A DNA stretch of 64,000 nucleotides from Pseudonocardiales bacterium (GCA_023252195.1 JAHEXI010000014.1:1-64000); one strand, 5' to 3'; positions 35,670 to 44,238 are shown, counted from the first letter of the stretch. Numbers and translations are program-made. Notes: generated by a model not told the origin, from the letters alone.

Positions 35670-35860
35670 TTGCGGAGATCGAGACCGGTACTCGTTACCG
35701 GGCCACCGCCTATGCCACCGAAACCGATTACGGTGTCGTGCTCGTCGACCGGGTGGTGTGGATGCCCGTCGACATGCTCGGCGAGCCGTTCGGCCGCCTG
35801 ACCGACGCGCAACGCGATCGCGTCATTAACCAAATCGTGGCCGTACTCCGAGGCGCCTAG
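35663..35860 (+). CDS. Small CcdB-like protein, candidate toxin of the RHH pair
   Basis: 65 residues from the GTG at 35663, overlapping the upstream stop by seven bases. VVLVDRVVWMPVDMLGEPFG and RLTDAQRDRVINQIVAVL recall the second half of CcdB/MazF-fold toxins, where a LGEPVG segment precedes the last helices. It is about two-thirds the usual length. It could be a compact toxin, or a partner of another kind. Operon structure and the palindrome support a two-gene regulatory unit. Confidence 0.55.
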   Translation: MLIAEIETGTRYRATAYATETDYGVVLVDRVVWMPVDMLGEPFGRLTDAQRDRVINQIVAVLRGA

Positions 35861-36009
35861 TACGGCAGCCGATGCGCCCAGTGATCAGGAGGTGATCGGC
35901 CAAGATTGAGCTGAAGGCGGCGCAGGTTGTGATGTATCGCATTTTCTGCAAGCCTGTTTGAGGGAATGCCAACGTTGCGCGGGAAGGAATGCGGGAAGGA
36001 ATATCGGCA

Positions 36010-36420
36010 TCATGGTCGTTCCCGGGCTCGTGACCTGGTGACTTTGTTCGCGCAGGTGATGCAGATCCTGGTCGCTGGGCGGGCAGTAAGCCGGTCTGTG
36101 GAGATCGGACCTCCGCAGCGCTCGCATACCTGGTACTCACCGGTCAGTATCCGCTGGGCAGCTCGGTCGAGGTCCTCGAGGTCGACGCGTGCGCGCCTCA
36201 GCATGGCCTGAACCTGGGCCCGTTCGAACGCGATCGTGGAGCCCTCCGGATCGTGCTCGTCATCGTTGATGGTCAGGGCTGACGCTTCAACGATGCCATC
36301 CCACTGGCGCATCAATGAGTCGATCAGTCGCGCCGTACGAACACGTTCCTCGCCGATCAGCTCTTCTGCAGCTGGCCGCTGCGATGGTGAGAGTTCGGCA
36401 GGCTCGGTGGGATCATTCAT
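36010..36420 (-). CDS. TraR/DksA-family zinc-finger protein
   Basis: 136 residues from ATG 36418-36420. An N-terminal helical part is followed by a coiled pair (FERAQVQAMLRRARVDLEDL) and the zinc finger YQVCERCGGPISTDRL...ICITCANK, with four cysteines. TraR/DksA proteins enter the secondary channel of RNA polymerase and modulate promoters. The acidic tip pair DxxDxA is not obvious, so potency is unclear. Complete gene, no operon partner. Confidence 0.8.
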   Translation of the reverse strand: MNDPTEPAELSPSQRPAAEELIGEERVRTARLIDSLMRQWDGIVEASALTINDDEHDPEGSTIAFERAQVQAMLRRARVDLEDLDRAAQRILTGEYQVCERCGGPISTDRLTARPATRICITCANKVTRSRARERP

Positions 36421-36703
36421 GACGTGCCCAACTAAACGCGTAAGAAGGGACCCATTCCGGCAAGCGATCGTTCTGACCCCGGCGGGCGAGGGGCGCCGTT
36501 GCCTTGGCGAATCACCTGCTTGGGTCAAGGGTACGAGCGAGGAAAGCCCGAGCAACGACAGCCTCCTGAACTGTGCGGCTGGGGTCGGATTGTGTCTCGC
36601 CGCTATCACTCACCTGCCGAGAAGGATGCGTCTAGTTGATCTTGTAGGACTTGGGGACATGCACCTCTCATACGCGGTTGCGCTTCGTTGACCGTGCTGG
36701 GGA
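36421..36703. other. No supportable gene
   Basis: About 280 bases between the DksA-like gene and the end of the molybdopterin oxidoreductase gene. It must hold the promoter of the former; no known riboswitch pattern was recognised. Confidence 0.35.
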
Positions 36704-38866
36704 TCAGTCGGTCTGGTTTAGTTTGGCCACCTCGACGAGGTTGTCGGAGTACACTCCGGCATTGCCCAGTGTGCTGTGCTGATCCAGCGTGATCGAGTTG
36801 ACTGAGCTCAGGCCCGGGCTGGAACTGGCCCAGTGCCCGACGTTGGCCATGACCAGGCCGGGTATCAGAGCGTCGTCTAGCTGTGCGGGGCCCTGGAATG
36901 TGCCGCGGTCGTTGAATACCTGGACCAGGTCGCCGGTAACGATGCCGCGCTGGGCCGCGTCGTCGGGGTGCAAGGAGACGCGCTGCTCACCTTGGATGCG
37001 CTGCTTGTCTTGTGCGTTGCCGTACTGGCTGTTGAGAAATGCGTGCGGTTTCGGGGAGACGATGTTGAGTGGGTAGCGCTTGGCTAGCTCTGGGTTGGAG
37101 TCGGGCGCTTCGAAGGGCGGCACGTAATCGGGTAGCGGGTCGATGGGGTCGCTGGGTTGCATGGCTTCGTACATCGACCGCCAGACCGGGACCACGAAGT
37201 TGCCACCTTCGGCGAGGCTTGATTTGAACTCACATTTGCCCGACGGGGTGGGGAAGTTGCCGTCGGCGTGCGGAGCCCGGACGTCGGGGGCGCCGACATT
37301 GATCCGCAGATAGCCGTGTTCTTTGAGCTTGTCCCAGGTGATGCCGTCCATGGCTGGGGCGTCCCAGTCGTGGAAGTCCATCAGCATTTGTTCATCGGTA
37401 CGGTCCCAGTAGTCGTCGTCAAACCCCATGGTTTTCGCCAACCGCCGGAACAGCTCCACATTAGGTACGCACTCGCCGGGCGGAGGGATCGCTGGCTGGT
37501 TGAGTGAGATGTACAGATGTCCCCAGGTGACCATGATGTCGAGTTGCTCGGCCTGCATGGTCGCGGGCAGGATGAGGTCCGCGTAGCGGGCGGTGTCGGT
37601 AATGAAATGCTCGCTGACCACTGTGAACAGGTCTTCGCGCAGCAGGCCACGGATCAGCTTGGCTTGCGCCGGGCCCTGCGAAACCGGATTGGAGTTGTAC
37701 ACGAACAGTGACTTCAGTGGTGGGTCGAGCGTCAGCTCACCAATCAACGCTGCACCCAGGTCAAGTTCGTTGATGACCCGGGTGCCCTCAGGGATCCACT
37801 CGGGTTTGCAAATCTTGTCGAACTGGGTAGGAAACTCCCAGATTGGCATCTCCACCGTGCCACCACCAACGTGCCGCCAGGCGCCGACCAGGGCGGGCAG
37901 GCAAGTGATGGCGCGAATCGCCTGGCCGCCGCCCCGGCTGCGTTCGATCGCCACGCCTTGGCGGATCGCGGCCGGTTGGGTGGTGGCGTACTCACGTGCC
38001 AGCGTGCGGATGGTCTCGGCCGGAACGCCGGTGATCTCCGCGACGCGCTCGGGCGGGTACTGGGCGGCTCGCTGCGCCAGGTCGGCGTAGCCGATGGTGT
38101 AGTTGTCGACGTAGTCAAAGTCCACCAGGTCCTGGGTGATGATCTCGTGGATAAGACCCATGGCCAGCGCGCCATCGGTGCCCGGCCGGATGGGGATGTG
38201 CCAGTCGGCCTGGCGGGCGGTGCGGGTGCGGATCGGGTCGATCACGACGACTTTCGCGCCCTTTTTCTGGGCTTCCAGCACAAAGGGCCACGCGTGCAGG
38301 TTCGTGCTGGTCATGTTCATGCCCCACACGATGATGTACTTCGAGTAGGCCATGCTTTCGACGTCGAGCCCGCCGGTGGGACCAACAGTCATGATCCAGG
38401 CGGTCGATGAGCCGGACTCGCAGTAGGTCTTTTCCGCCACGCTAGAGCCCAGACGGTTGAAAAACGCATCACCGGAGGTGAGACCGTTGAGCACGCCCTG
38501 ATGCCCCAGGTAGGCGTGCGGCATGATCGCCTGCGGACCGTACTCGTCGATGATCTCAGTCCACCGAGCTTTGATCTCGGCGAGCGCATCGTCCCACGAG
38601 ATGCGCTCGAACTGCCCTGAGCCCTTCGGCCCGGTGCGGCGCATCGGGTACAGCAGGCGGTCGGCCTGGTAGTGGTGCGCGGGGAAGTTCTTGAGTTTGA
38701 CGCACAGGCCCCCGCGCGTCATCGGGTGGTCCGGATCGCCTTGGACGTCGACGAGCTTGCCGTCGCGGACATGGTAGAGCATCGCGCAGGTGTCTGGGCA
38801 GTCGTGCGGGCATGCGCCGCGAACGACCTTTAGCTCCTTGGAAGCGATTTCTGGTGCAAGCGTCAT
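36704..38866 (-). CDS. Molybdopterin oxidoreductase (MopB/BisC superfamily) with one Fe4S4 site
   Basis: 720 residues. Cys19, Cys23, Cys27 (CPHDCPDTC) and Cys55 (GGLCVK) form the N-terminal iron-sulfur site. YCESGSS near residue 149 offers a cysteine as likely molybdenum or tungsten ligand. The cofactor-binding segments include YIIVWGMNMTSTNLHAWPF and a C-terminal molybdopterin dinucleotide domain with FLNSQYGN. The family includes formate dehydrogenase-like, thiosulfate/polysulfide reductase and acetylene hydratase-like enzymes; which reaction is catalysed is not evident. No Tat signal, so cytoplasmic. GGGGAGGCG precedes the ATG. It is divergent from a MoeA-type gene that can supply its cofactor. 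Confidence 0.85.
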   Translation of the reverse strand: MTLAPEIASKELKVVRGACPHDCPDTCAMLYHVRDGKLVDVQGDPDHPMTRGGLCVKLKNFPAHHYQADRLLYPMRRTGPKGSGQFERISWDDALAEIKARWTEIIDEYGPQAIMPHAYLGHQGVLNGLTSGDAFFNRLGSSVAEKTYCESGSSTAWIMTVGPTGGLDVESMAYSKYIIVWGMNMTSTNLHAWPFVLEAQKKGAKVVVIDPIRTRTARQADWHIPIRPGTDGALAMGLIHEIITQDLVDFDYVDNYTIGYADLAQRAAQYPPERVAEITGVPAETIRTLAREYATTQPAAIRQGVAIERSRGGGQAIRAITCLPALVGAWRHVGGGTVEMPIWEFPTQFDKICKPEWIPEGTRVINELDLGAALIGELTLDPPLKSLFVYNSNPVSQGPAQAKLIRGLLREDLFTVVSEHFITDTARYADLILPATMQAEQLDIMVTWGHLYISLNQPAIPPPGECVPNVELFRRLAKTMGFDDDYWDRTDEQMLMDFHDWDAPAMDGITWDKLKEHGYLRINVGAPDVRAPHADGNFPTPSGKCEFKSSLAEGGNFVVPVWRSMYEAMQPSDPIDPLPDYVPPFEAPDSNPELAKRYPLNIVSPKPHAFLNSQYGNAQDKQRIQGEQRVSLHPDDAAQRGIVTGDLVQVFNDRGTFQGPAQLDDALIPGLVMANVGHWASSSPGLSSVNSITLDQHSTLGNAGVYSDNLVEVAKLNQTD

Positions 38867-39131
38867 CGCGAAACGCCTCCCCGGCGGGACGATGGAAATG
38901 AACGGCCACGTCGCCGAAGCGACGCATCAAGTAAGGCAAGAACGAGTTACTCGTACGTGACATAGGAGTAAAGGCCTGTCACCGTCCCGTTAATTTCACC
39001 GGTGTCCAGTCTCGCCCGGTTTCCGCAAGGGCGGAAAAATACGGGAGAAGTCTCCGATGTTGGAAGTTGTTCCGCGGTTATGAATCCGCAGATGCGAGTT
39101 TGTCGCCAGGTCAGGCGATGGGAACCTGTCG
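38867..39131. promoter_or_regulatory. Divergent promoter region of the molybdoenzyme and moeA-like genes
   Basis: 265 bases separating the two starts. A small perfect hairpin TTTCCGC-AAGG-GCGGAAA lies at 39020-39037 and reads the same from both sides. No established molybdenum-cofactor riboswitch could be recognised by eye. Shared control of enzyme and cofactor insertion is inferred from the divergent layout. Confidence 0.45.
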
Positions 39132-40901
39132 ATGTTGCCGTCAGTGGTTAGCGTGGCAAGAGTGGTCAAGCGCGATCCTTTTGGCGCTTTCCTGGCACGC
39201 GGAGGTAGCCCAGTGGCGGTGACGTGGCCAGCCCTCGATTCCCCGACCGACGGCACGCGGTCGCCGCGGGATGGCGCGGACCCGGTAACAGAGTCGTTCC
39301 AGGTGTGGATGCAGACATGCGTGGAATCCGGGTGGGTCACCGCGACCGGTGCCGAGCTCGTCGAGGTCACCGCGGCCAGTGGGCGGGTCACGGTCGATCC
39401 GGTGCGGGCGGTGTGGTCGGTGCCCGCCTACCAGGCCGCAGCCATGGACGGCATCGCGGTAGGGGCCGCCAGCACGACCAGCGCGACACCGCAGCGACCC
39501 CTCCGGTTGGTACCCGGGGAGTTCGACATTGTTGACACCGGTGACTTGATGCCCGACGGGCGCGATGCCGTGATCATGCGCGAATATATTCGGTACCTCG
39601 ACAACGGTAGTGTCGAGATTGGCCAGTCTGTCGCCCCAGGTCGCCATGTCCGCGCCATCGGAGAGGACATCCAAGGCGGAAGGATTCTGTTACCGGCTGG
39701 TCACCGCATCCGGCCGGTTGACATGGCCGCATTGGCCGCGGCAGGTCACCGTGACGTCCGGGTCCGGCGCCGACCGGTCGTGGCCATTCTGGCGACCGGG
39801 GACGAGGTGCGCCCGGTCGGTGCGGTTCTCGCGCCAGGCGAGGTACTCGATACGAACTCGCTGATGCTCGCCGGGATGGCCGAGGAAGCCGGCGGCGAGG
39901 CCCAACGGCTGCCTATCGTGCCGGACCGGCCGGATGAGCTTGCCCAGGCCGTGGCGGTGGCAGCGCACCATGCCGATGTGGTGCTAGTGATCGCCGGTTC
40001 GAGCGCCGGCCGTGGCGATCACACCGCTACGGTCGTGCGCCGTCTCGGCCTGGTCGCGGTGCACGGCGTCGCCATCAGGCCCGGGCATCCGGTGCTGCTG
40101 GGAGTGCTGTCCGGCGAGCGCCCGGTACCGGTGGTCGGGGTGCCCGGCTACCCGGCCTCGGCCGAGCGGGCGTTCACGTGCTTCGTGTCGCCCCTGCTCC
40201 GCACCATGCTCAGGACAGGGGCACTCGGAACTGGGGAATCGGCCGGCGACGGAGTGCCAGCCCGGCTGGCCTGCGCGGTGAGCTCGGCCAGGCATCTGGA
40301 CGAGTACCTACGCCTGCGGCTGGCCCGCATCATCGACCCCCGCACCCGCCGGGAGGCTTTGGTGGTCGCCCCGCTGCAGCGCGGTGCCGGCGCACTGAAC
40401 ACGATGATTCAGACCGAAGCGATCCTGCGCATCCCCGTCGGAACGACCGGTTTCCCCGCGGGCGCCGAGGTGCGCCCCGTCCCGGTTGCTGGTGCCGCGT
40501 TCGAAGCAGCGACCACGATCATCACCGGCCTGCGCTCGCCAGCAACCGATGCCCTCCTGGAGTTGCGCCACGATCAGCTGCCCCAGGGATCACTACACTG
40601 GTCCGAGGTCAGCGTCCAAGACGCCAGCGACGCACTAGCGACTGGCTTGTGCCATGCGGTCACGCTGGCGCAGCACCGCAGCGCCAGCAGTGGTACGGCA
40701 GATCCCATAGCTGCACTCGCCGAGCGCATCGGTGAGCTCACCATCATCGAGATCGCCCGAACCAGCTCGACCAACGAGGTGCTCGTGGTGCCAGCACTCG
40801 CCTCCCACACCCAGCCGATCGCGGCACTGAGGGCAGTGCTGCGCTCCACAGCCTTCCACCGACTGCTCGGATACCCGCCGCCATCCCACGCGGGATTGTA
40901 A
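39132..40901 (+). CDS. MoeA-type molybdenum insertase with extra C-terminal domain
   Basis: 589 residues. Residues about 50-440 are MoeA: YQAAAMDGIAVG, DTGDLMPDGRDAVIMRE, VAPGRHVRAIGEDIQGG, VAILATGDEVRPVG and VVGVPGYPASAERAF. MoeA puts molybdate into molybdopterin. The last 130 residues (PATDALLELRHDQLPQGSLH to the end) look like a periplasmic-binding-protein-like domain, known to be fused to MoeA in some prokaryotes and thought to sense or carry a ligand. Divergent from the molybdoenzyme at 36704-38866. The start ATG 39132 lacks a strong site; a start up to 40 codons later is possible. Confidence 0.85.
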   Translation: MLPSVVSVARVVKRDPFGAFLARGGSPVAVTWPALDSPTDGTRSPRDGADPVTESFQVWMQTCVESGWVTATGAELVEVTAASGRVTVDPVRAVWSVPAYQAAAMDGIAVGAASTTSATPQRPLRLVPGEFDIVDTGDLMPDGRDAVIMREYIRYLDNGSVEIGQSVAPGRHVRAIGEDIQGGRILLPAGHRIRPVDMAALAAAGHRDVRVRRRPVVAILATGDEVRPVGAVLAPGEVLDTNSLMLAGMAEEAGGEAQRLPIVPDRPDELAQAVAVAAHHADVVLVIAGSSAGRGDHTATVVRRLGLVAVHGVAIRPGHPVLLGVLSGERPVPVVGVPGYPASAERAFTCFVSPLLRTMLRTGALGTGESAGDGVPARLACAVSSARHLDEYLRLRLARIIDPRTRREALVVAPLQRGAGALNTMIQTEAILRIPVGTTGFPAGAEVRPVPVAGAAFEAATTIITGLRSPATDALLELRHDQLPQGSLHWSEVSVQDASDALATGLCHAVTLAQHRSASSGTADPIAALAERIGELTIIEIARTSSTNEVLVVPALASHTQPIAALRAVLRSTAFHRLLGYPPPSHAGL

Positions 40902-40911
40902 TCTCAACGGT

Positions 40912-40983
40912 GGGGTGTACTAAGGATCTTGGACAGGAACTCTCGAACCAGAGAGGATCTGTCCTAGATCCTTAGTACACCCC
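40912..40983. terminator. Very long hairpin after the moeA-like gene
   Basis: Arms 40912-40936 and 40959-40983 match at 24 of 25 bases (GGGGTGTACTAAGGATCT...), and the 22-base loop holds a further CTCTC/GAGAG stem. This is far longer than a normal terminator. It starts eleven bases after the stop codon, so it probably ends the transcript, but it could be a palindromic mobile element that landed there. Confidence 0.65.
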
Positions 40984-41114
40984 AGTCAAAGCCTCACCGG
41001 ACTTAAGAGGCGCCAGACGTCAACCACGGACTGGTCCAGAAGCCGCTCGAGCTCTATTAGCTACGGCCAGCCCCAAACGAGCCAGCGTGTAGCTCACTGG
41101 CCTGCGATTGATGG

Positions 41115-41347
41115 TTAGGAAGTGCCTGCCTTGGCGAGGTGGCGGTAGATGGTGGAGCGGGTGACGCCGAACTCGTTGGCGATCTGTTGGACGGTGTGCT
41201 TGCGTTTGCCGTCGTCACCGACCTCGTCGTACATCTGCTGAGCGAGGCGGACCTGGCGAGGGCCCGAGTTTGGGTTTCTGTCCACCGGTGCGACCACGCG
41301 CGCGTGCGGCGGCCAGCCCGTCGATCGTGCGCTCGGACCGCTGGAGG
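41115..41347 (-). pseudogene. Serine recombinase (resolvase/invertase) C-terminal fragment
   Basis: RSERTIDGLAAARARGRTGG then, after a frameshift, RQVRLAQQMYDEVGDDGK and QQIANEFGVTRSTIYRHL. These are the E-helix end and helix-turn-helix of a resolvase/invertase. The catalytic serine domain is missing. It is unrelated in detail to the intact resolvase at 4474. Confidence 0.75.
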
Positions 41348-41465
41348 TGTAACGCGAACCTTCGTTACCGGACGGGGTGACGGGTCTGCATATTCTTCCC
41401 TGGTGAGACGCAGTCGGCTGGATATCCTCATGGACCGGCGGTGTCGTCATGACAGGCTGAGCGTT

Positions 41466-41951
41466 GTGCAGCCGCTGGTGACCTGGACCCTGGACGGACA
41501 GACTCTCATCTTGCGCCGCGCCGCACGCACCGACGTAGCAGCGATCGTCGAGCTTCTGGTCGCCGATCAACTCGGCACGACCCGCGACGGCGGGCCGGAC
41601 CTGGACCCGTATTACCGTGCCTTCGCCGCGATCGATACGGATCCGGCCCAGCTCCTGCTTGTCGTGACCACCGACGACGGCACGATGGTGGGCACCGCCC
41701 AGGTGACGTTCATTCCCGGCCTGGCCCGCCGCGGCGCCCTGCGCGCCCAAGTGGAGGCTGTGCGGATCGCCGCTGGGCACCGCAGCCGTGGACTGGGACA
41801 GGCGATGCTGTCCTGGACGATCACCGAAGCCCGCAGGCGCGGATGGGGGCTCGTGCAGCTAACCACGGACAAAACCCGCACCGATGCGCACCGTTTCTAC
41901 CAGCGGTTCGGGTTCACCGCCTCCCACGAGGGCCTCAAGCTTTACCTTTGA
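41466..41951 (+). CDS. GNAT-family N-acetyltransferase
   Basis: 161 residues from the GTG at 41466; an ATG at 41430 is the alternative. LILRRAARTDVAAIVELLV is the typical GNAT start, VEAVRIAAGHRSRGLGQAML the acetyl-CoA pyrophosphate loop (R-x-x-G-x-G/A), and AHRFYQRFGFTASHEG the end motif. It acetylates an amine of unknown identity with acetyl-CoA in the cytoplasm. Apparently intact, alone between remnants. Confidence 0.85.
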   Translation: MQPLVTWTLDGQTLILRRAARTDVAAIVELLVADQLGTTRDGGPDLDPYYRAFAAIDTDPAQLLLVVTTDDGTMVGTAQVTFIPGLARRGALRAQVEAVRIAAGHRSRGLGQAMLSWTITEARRRGWGLVQLTTDKTRTDAHRFYQRFGFTASHEGLKLYL

Positions 41952-42124
41952 TCCCCGCTGCAGCCGGGGGGAGCACGGGCGGTTCAGGGACGCCGCCTAC
42001 CGCTGAAGATTCACCGCCACATAGCTCCGAAGATCACACGTTATCCACTGAGATGGTCCGATGTGCGTCTGAGAGCCGCTGACCGATGCCGGTTCGCTAT
42101 CGGTGTTCTTAGTAGAATGCCCGG

Positions 42125-42748
42125 GTGGCAGGTGCACCGACCAGCTGGAGGAACACAACCCACGATTGGGCACGGGGACTGGACGTTGAGCACCTCGAGC
42201 AGATCCGTTGGAAGCCGGCCATCTTTGCCCCCGGTGGGGCGATGCACTTAGTGCTCGAGGTCCTCGCCTACGCCGCAGACGAAGCGGTGTGCAACGGCTC
42301 CGGCCACGCCGTTGTGACACTGCACCCCGACGGGTCGGTGTCGGTCGCGGACAACGGACGAGGTACTGACACACGCGTCGACAATGAGGGACAGACCGTC
42401 AAAAAGCCGGTGATGACGACCAAGGACCTCAGGTTCTTCGACTCCTCAGGGGCGGCGACGCTTCCCGACGGGAACCCGCGGCGAGGGATGTCGGTCGTCA
42501 CAGCGCTCAGCGAATGGCTCATACACACAAACCGGCGCCTCAACGGCTGCTGGACCCAGCGCTACGAACGCGGCGCGCCGGTCACGCCTCTCATGCCCAT
42601 CCAGGGCGATGGCACGACTGGGACGACCGTGCATTTCCTCCCGGATGCCCGCCTCGTCTCGAACATCGAGATTCCGGCCCCGGAATCATGCCAACTGGCC
42701 GCGACGTTCCCACACCTCTCCATCGGAGTGAATAACGAGTGGGTCTAG
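42125..42748 (+). CDS. Stand-alone GyrB-like GHKL ATPase domain protein
   Basis: 207 residues. HLVLEVLAYAADEAVCNGS is a degenerate N-box, HPDGSVSVADNGRGTDTRV the DNGRG nucleotide-binding motif, and VTALSEWLIHTNRR and TTGTTVHFLPDARL follow the DNA gyrase B ATPase domain. The transducer, Toprim and tail domains of gyrase are absent and the length looks intended rather than truncated. Similar short proteins occur in actinobacteria; their role is unknown to me. TAGAAT lies seven bases before the GTG start, so the mRNA is probably leaderless. Confidence 0.7.
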   Translation: MAGAPTSWRNTTHDWARGLDVEHLEQIRWKPAIFAPGGAMHLVLEVLAYAADEAVCNGSGHAVVTLHPDGSVSVADNGRGTDTRVDNEGQTVKKPVMTTKDLRFFDSSGAATLPDGNPRRGMSVVTALSEWLIHTNRRLNGCWTQRYERGAPVTPLMPIQGDGTTGTTVHFLPDARLVSNIEIPAPESCQLAATFPHLSIGVNNEWV

Positions 42749-42859
42749 ATCGACAACCTCTTCACCCTGCCCGCTACTCGTTGAAGTTCTAGGTCTGCCC
42801 GTTCGCCAGCAGCACCATCTGGTCGCACTGCGCTTCCTTGCCGCTGATCCTGCCGGTCA

Positions 42860-43057
42860 TCAGGCCGCGACGGCGACGTCGAGGTGGCTATCCATGTCAA
42901 TTTCTATGCGGCCGTACAGATTCGCGTGCGACCAAAAAAACGGGGACAGCACCCGCTTGTCTGATGAGGTGAGCCGATTCGCCCAGTCGTCCTCCGAGAG
43001 AATGCGCTGTATCAACAAGGTGTTAACAAATTCTCTGAACTGACCATGCTCGCTCAC
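42860..43057 (-). pseudogene. Tn3-family TnpA transposase, C-terminal scrap
   Basis: The reading FVNTLLIQRILSEDDWANRL, then FWSHANLYGRIEIDMDSHLD, is the conserved end of Tn3-type transposases (ALTPLFWxHVNPYGxFxLDM). About 65 of nearly 1000 residues remain. It is in phase with no complete element; the resolvase at 4474 could have belonged to the same class of transposon. Confidence 0.85.
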
Positions 43058-43092
43058 GGTAGCGTCAGCGGTCGGCGATGTGGGTTAGTGCG

Positions 43093-43500
43093 TCACTCCG
43101 CCGCGCCGGCGCGGCGCATGATTTCCTCGACAACTGTGGTCTTGGAGTCGGCGTAGTGCTGGACGTGTCGCCACACTCGCTGGGCTAGGTCACGTTTGGT
43201 GCGCTCGTGGTGGTCTCGGTCGGCCCCGCTGATGCGGAGCCAGTCGCGAAAGCGCAGCATCCGGTCAATTTCGGGGGCACCAAGACTGAATACGTGCAGG
43301 TTGATGTCCGTGTCCGGTCCCTTGAACATGCGGTGTTCGAACGACTTAGGCTCGCGGATGCGAAGTACGTATCGGGCTGATTCTAAAAGCGGCACGTATG
43401 AGGCCTCGTCGGCTGAGTTAGGCACGACCAGCAGTATGTCGACGATGGGTTTGGCGGCCAGGCTTGGTACGGAGGTCGAGCCTACGTGCTCGATGAGAAG
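43093..43500 (-). pseudogene. GrpB (UPF0157) family gene, 5'-truncated
   Basis: Minus-strand reading ALLIEHVGSTSVPSLAAKPI, VPLLESARYVLRIREP and FEHRMFKGPDTDINLHVFS follows GrpB proteins, nucleotidyltransferase-fold proteins of uncertain role. The first 30 or so residues are missing: an in-frame stop lies just upstream and no start is in place. Without its N-terminus it is probably inactive. Confidence 0.75.
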
Positions 43501-43558
43501 GGCCGAGCTACGTCGCCGGGCGCTCTGTCACGGTCCCCAAGGAGGTGCCTTGCCGGCA

Positions 43559-43786
43559 ATGAGCGATATTGGATCTTTGTTTCCCGAGCCGACCAACCCG
43601 GCGTCCTCACGGGCCGAGATCTTCCTCAGATACCTCGGCTACTTCCGCGGCGAGCTCGAGGTGCTTCGCCAGTACGTGGATTTCACCGGCCGCGCCCGGC
43701 GGAAGGAGTACTGGATGTTCACGCTGATCAGCGTGATCATCTCGCTTGTGCTCGCAATCATCGACAACCTGCTGACGATTGGGTGA
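43559..43786 (+). pseudogene. DUF805 membrane protein, truncated by an IS6-family remnant
   Basis: From ATG 43559 (AAGGAGGT upstream) the product reads YVDFTGRARRKEYWMFTLIS and VIISLVLAIIDNLLTIG, the conserved start and first membrane helix of DUF805. The reading stops after 75 residues, where IS6-type transposase sequence begins on the other strand. The remaining helices are lost. Confidence 0.75.
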
Positions 43787-44104
43787 CATGATCGACCGAG
43801 ATGCCGCGCTCGGCCAGCAACTCTTCGACGTCTCTGTACGACAGGCCATACCGCAGGTACCACCGAACCGCCCAATGCCGCTAAGTTAAGACTCTTCAAG
43901 ATCGTCTTTTGACCCTGTGGCCTGCGGCGACGTCTCGCATGAAGATCGATTTCTCTGTCTAACTTAACGGCATTGACCGAACCGCCAAGACGATCACATC
44001 CGGTGGAAATCCTGCGAAACCGGACCTGGATGGTGGCACTTGAACCTGACAAAGGCGCATCGGCCTACCCTGCCCGAGCCCGTCATCGATCAACGCAACA
44101 GATC
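43787..44104 (-). pseudogene. IS6-family transposase N-terminal remnant
   Basis: Minus-strand reading FPPDVIVLAVR, interrupted, then VRWYLRYGLSYRDVEELLA and ERGISVDHVT, is the helix-turn-helix start of IS6-family transposases. A 101-bp element splits it. Near 44089-44104 the sequence ATCAACGCAACAG resembles the inverted ends of the 172-bp elements, so a relative of this IS may be their parent. Confidence 0.75.
43874..43974. mobile_element. 101-bp MITE inserted in the IS6 remnant
   Basis: Ends AATGCCGCTAAGTTAAGAC and GTCTAACTTAACGGCATT are near-perfect inverted repeats. The host sequence CCGAACCGCC is present on both sides, as expected for a target duplication of about ten bases. Removing the element and one copy restores the continuous transposase reading. 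Confidence 0.75.
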
Positions 44105-44112
44105 CCGCAAGG

Positions 44113-44238
44113 GACACCCCGATGGTGACCTTCCAGGGCGGGCAGTACTCGGTGCCCCACCGGCTGCTCGGGTAGCTCGTGTGGGTGCGGGTGCATGGCC
44201 GCGGCGACGGCGAGGCCGTGATTATCGTGCACCGTTAA
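44113..44238 (+). pseudogene. IS21-family istA transposase, C-terminal scrap with stop
   Basis: DTPMVTFQGGQYSVPHRLLG, an in-frame TAG, then LVWVRVHGRGDGEAVIIVHR. This is the Mu-transposase-type C-terminal barrel of IstA. The catalytic core is gone. An istB remnant of the same family lies at 18483-19195, too far to be the same insertion without rearrangement. Confidence 0.75.

Noticed and set aside
36421-39131. Molybdenum-cofactor riboswitch upstream of the molybdoenzyme or moeA-like gene
   Set aside because: Only a small hairpin at 39020-39037 could be seen; the conserved core of the known motif was not recognised. A covariance-model search would settle it.
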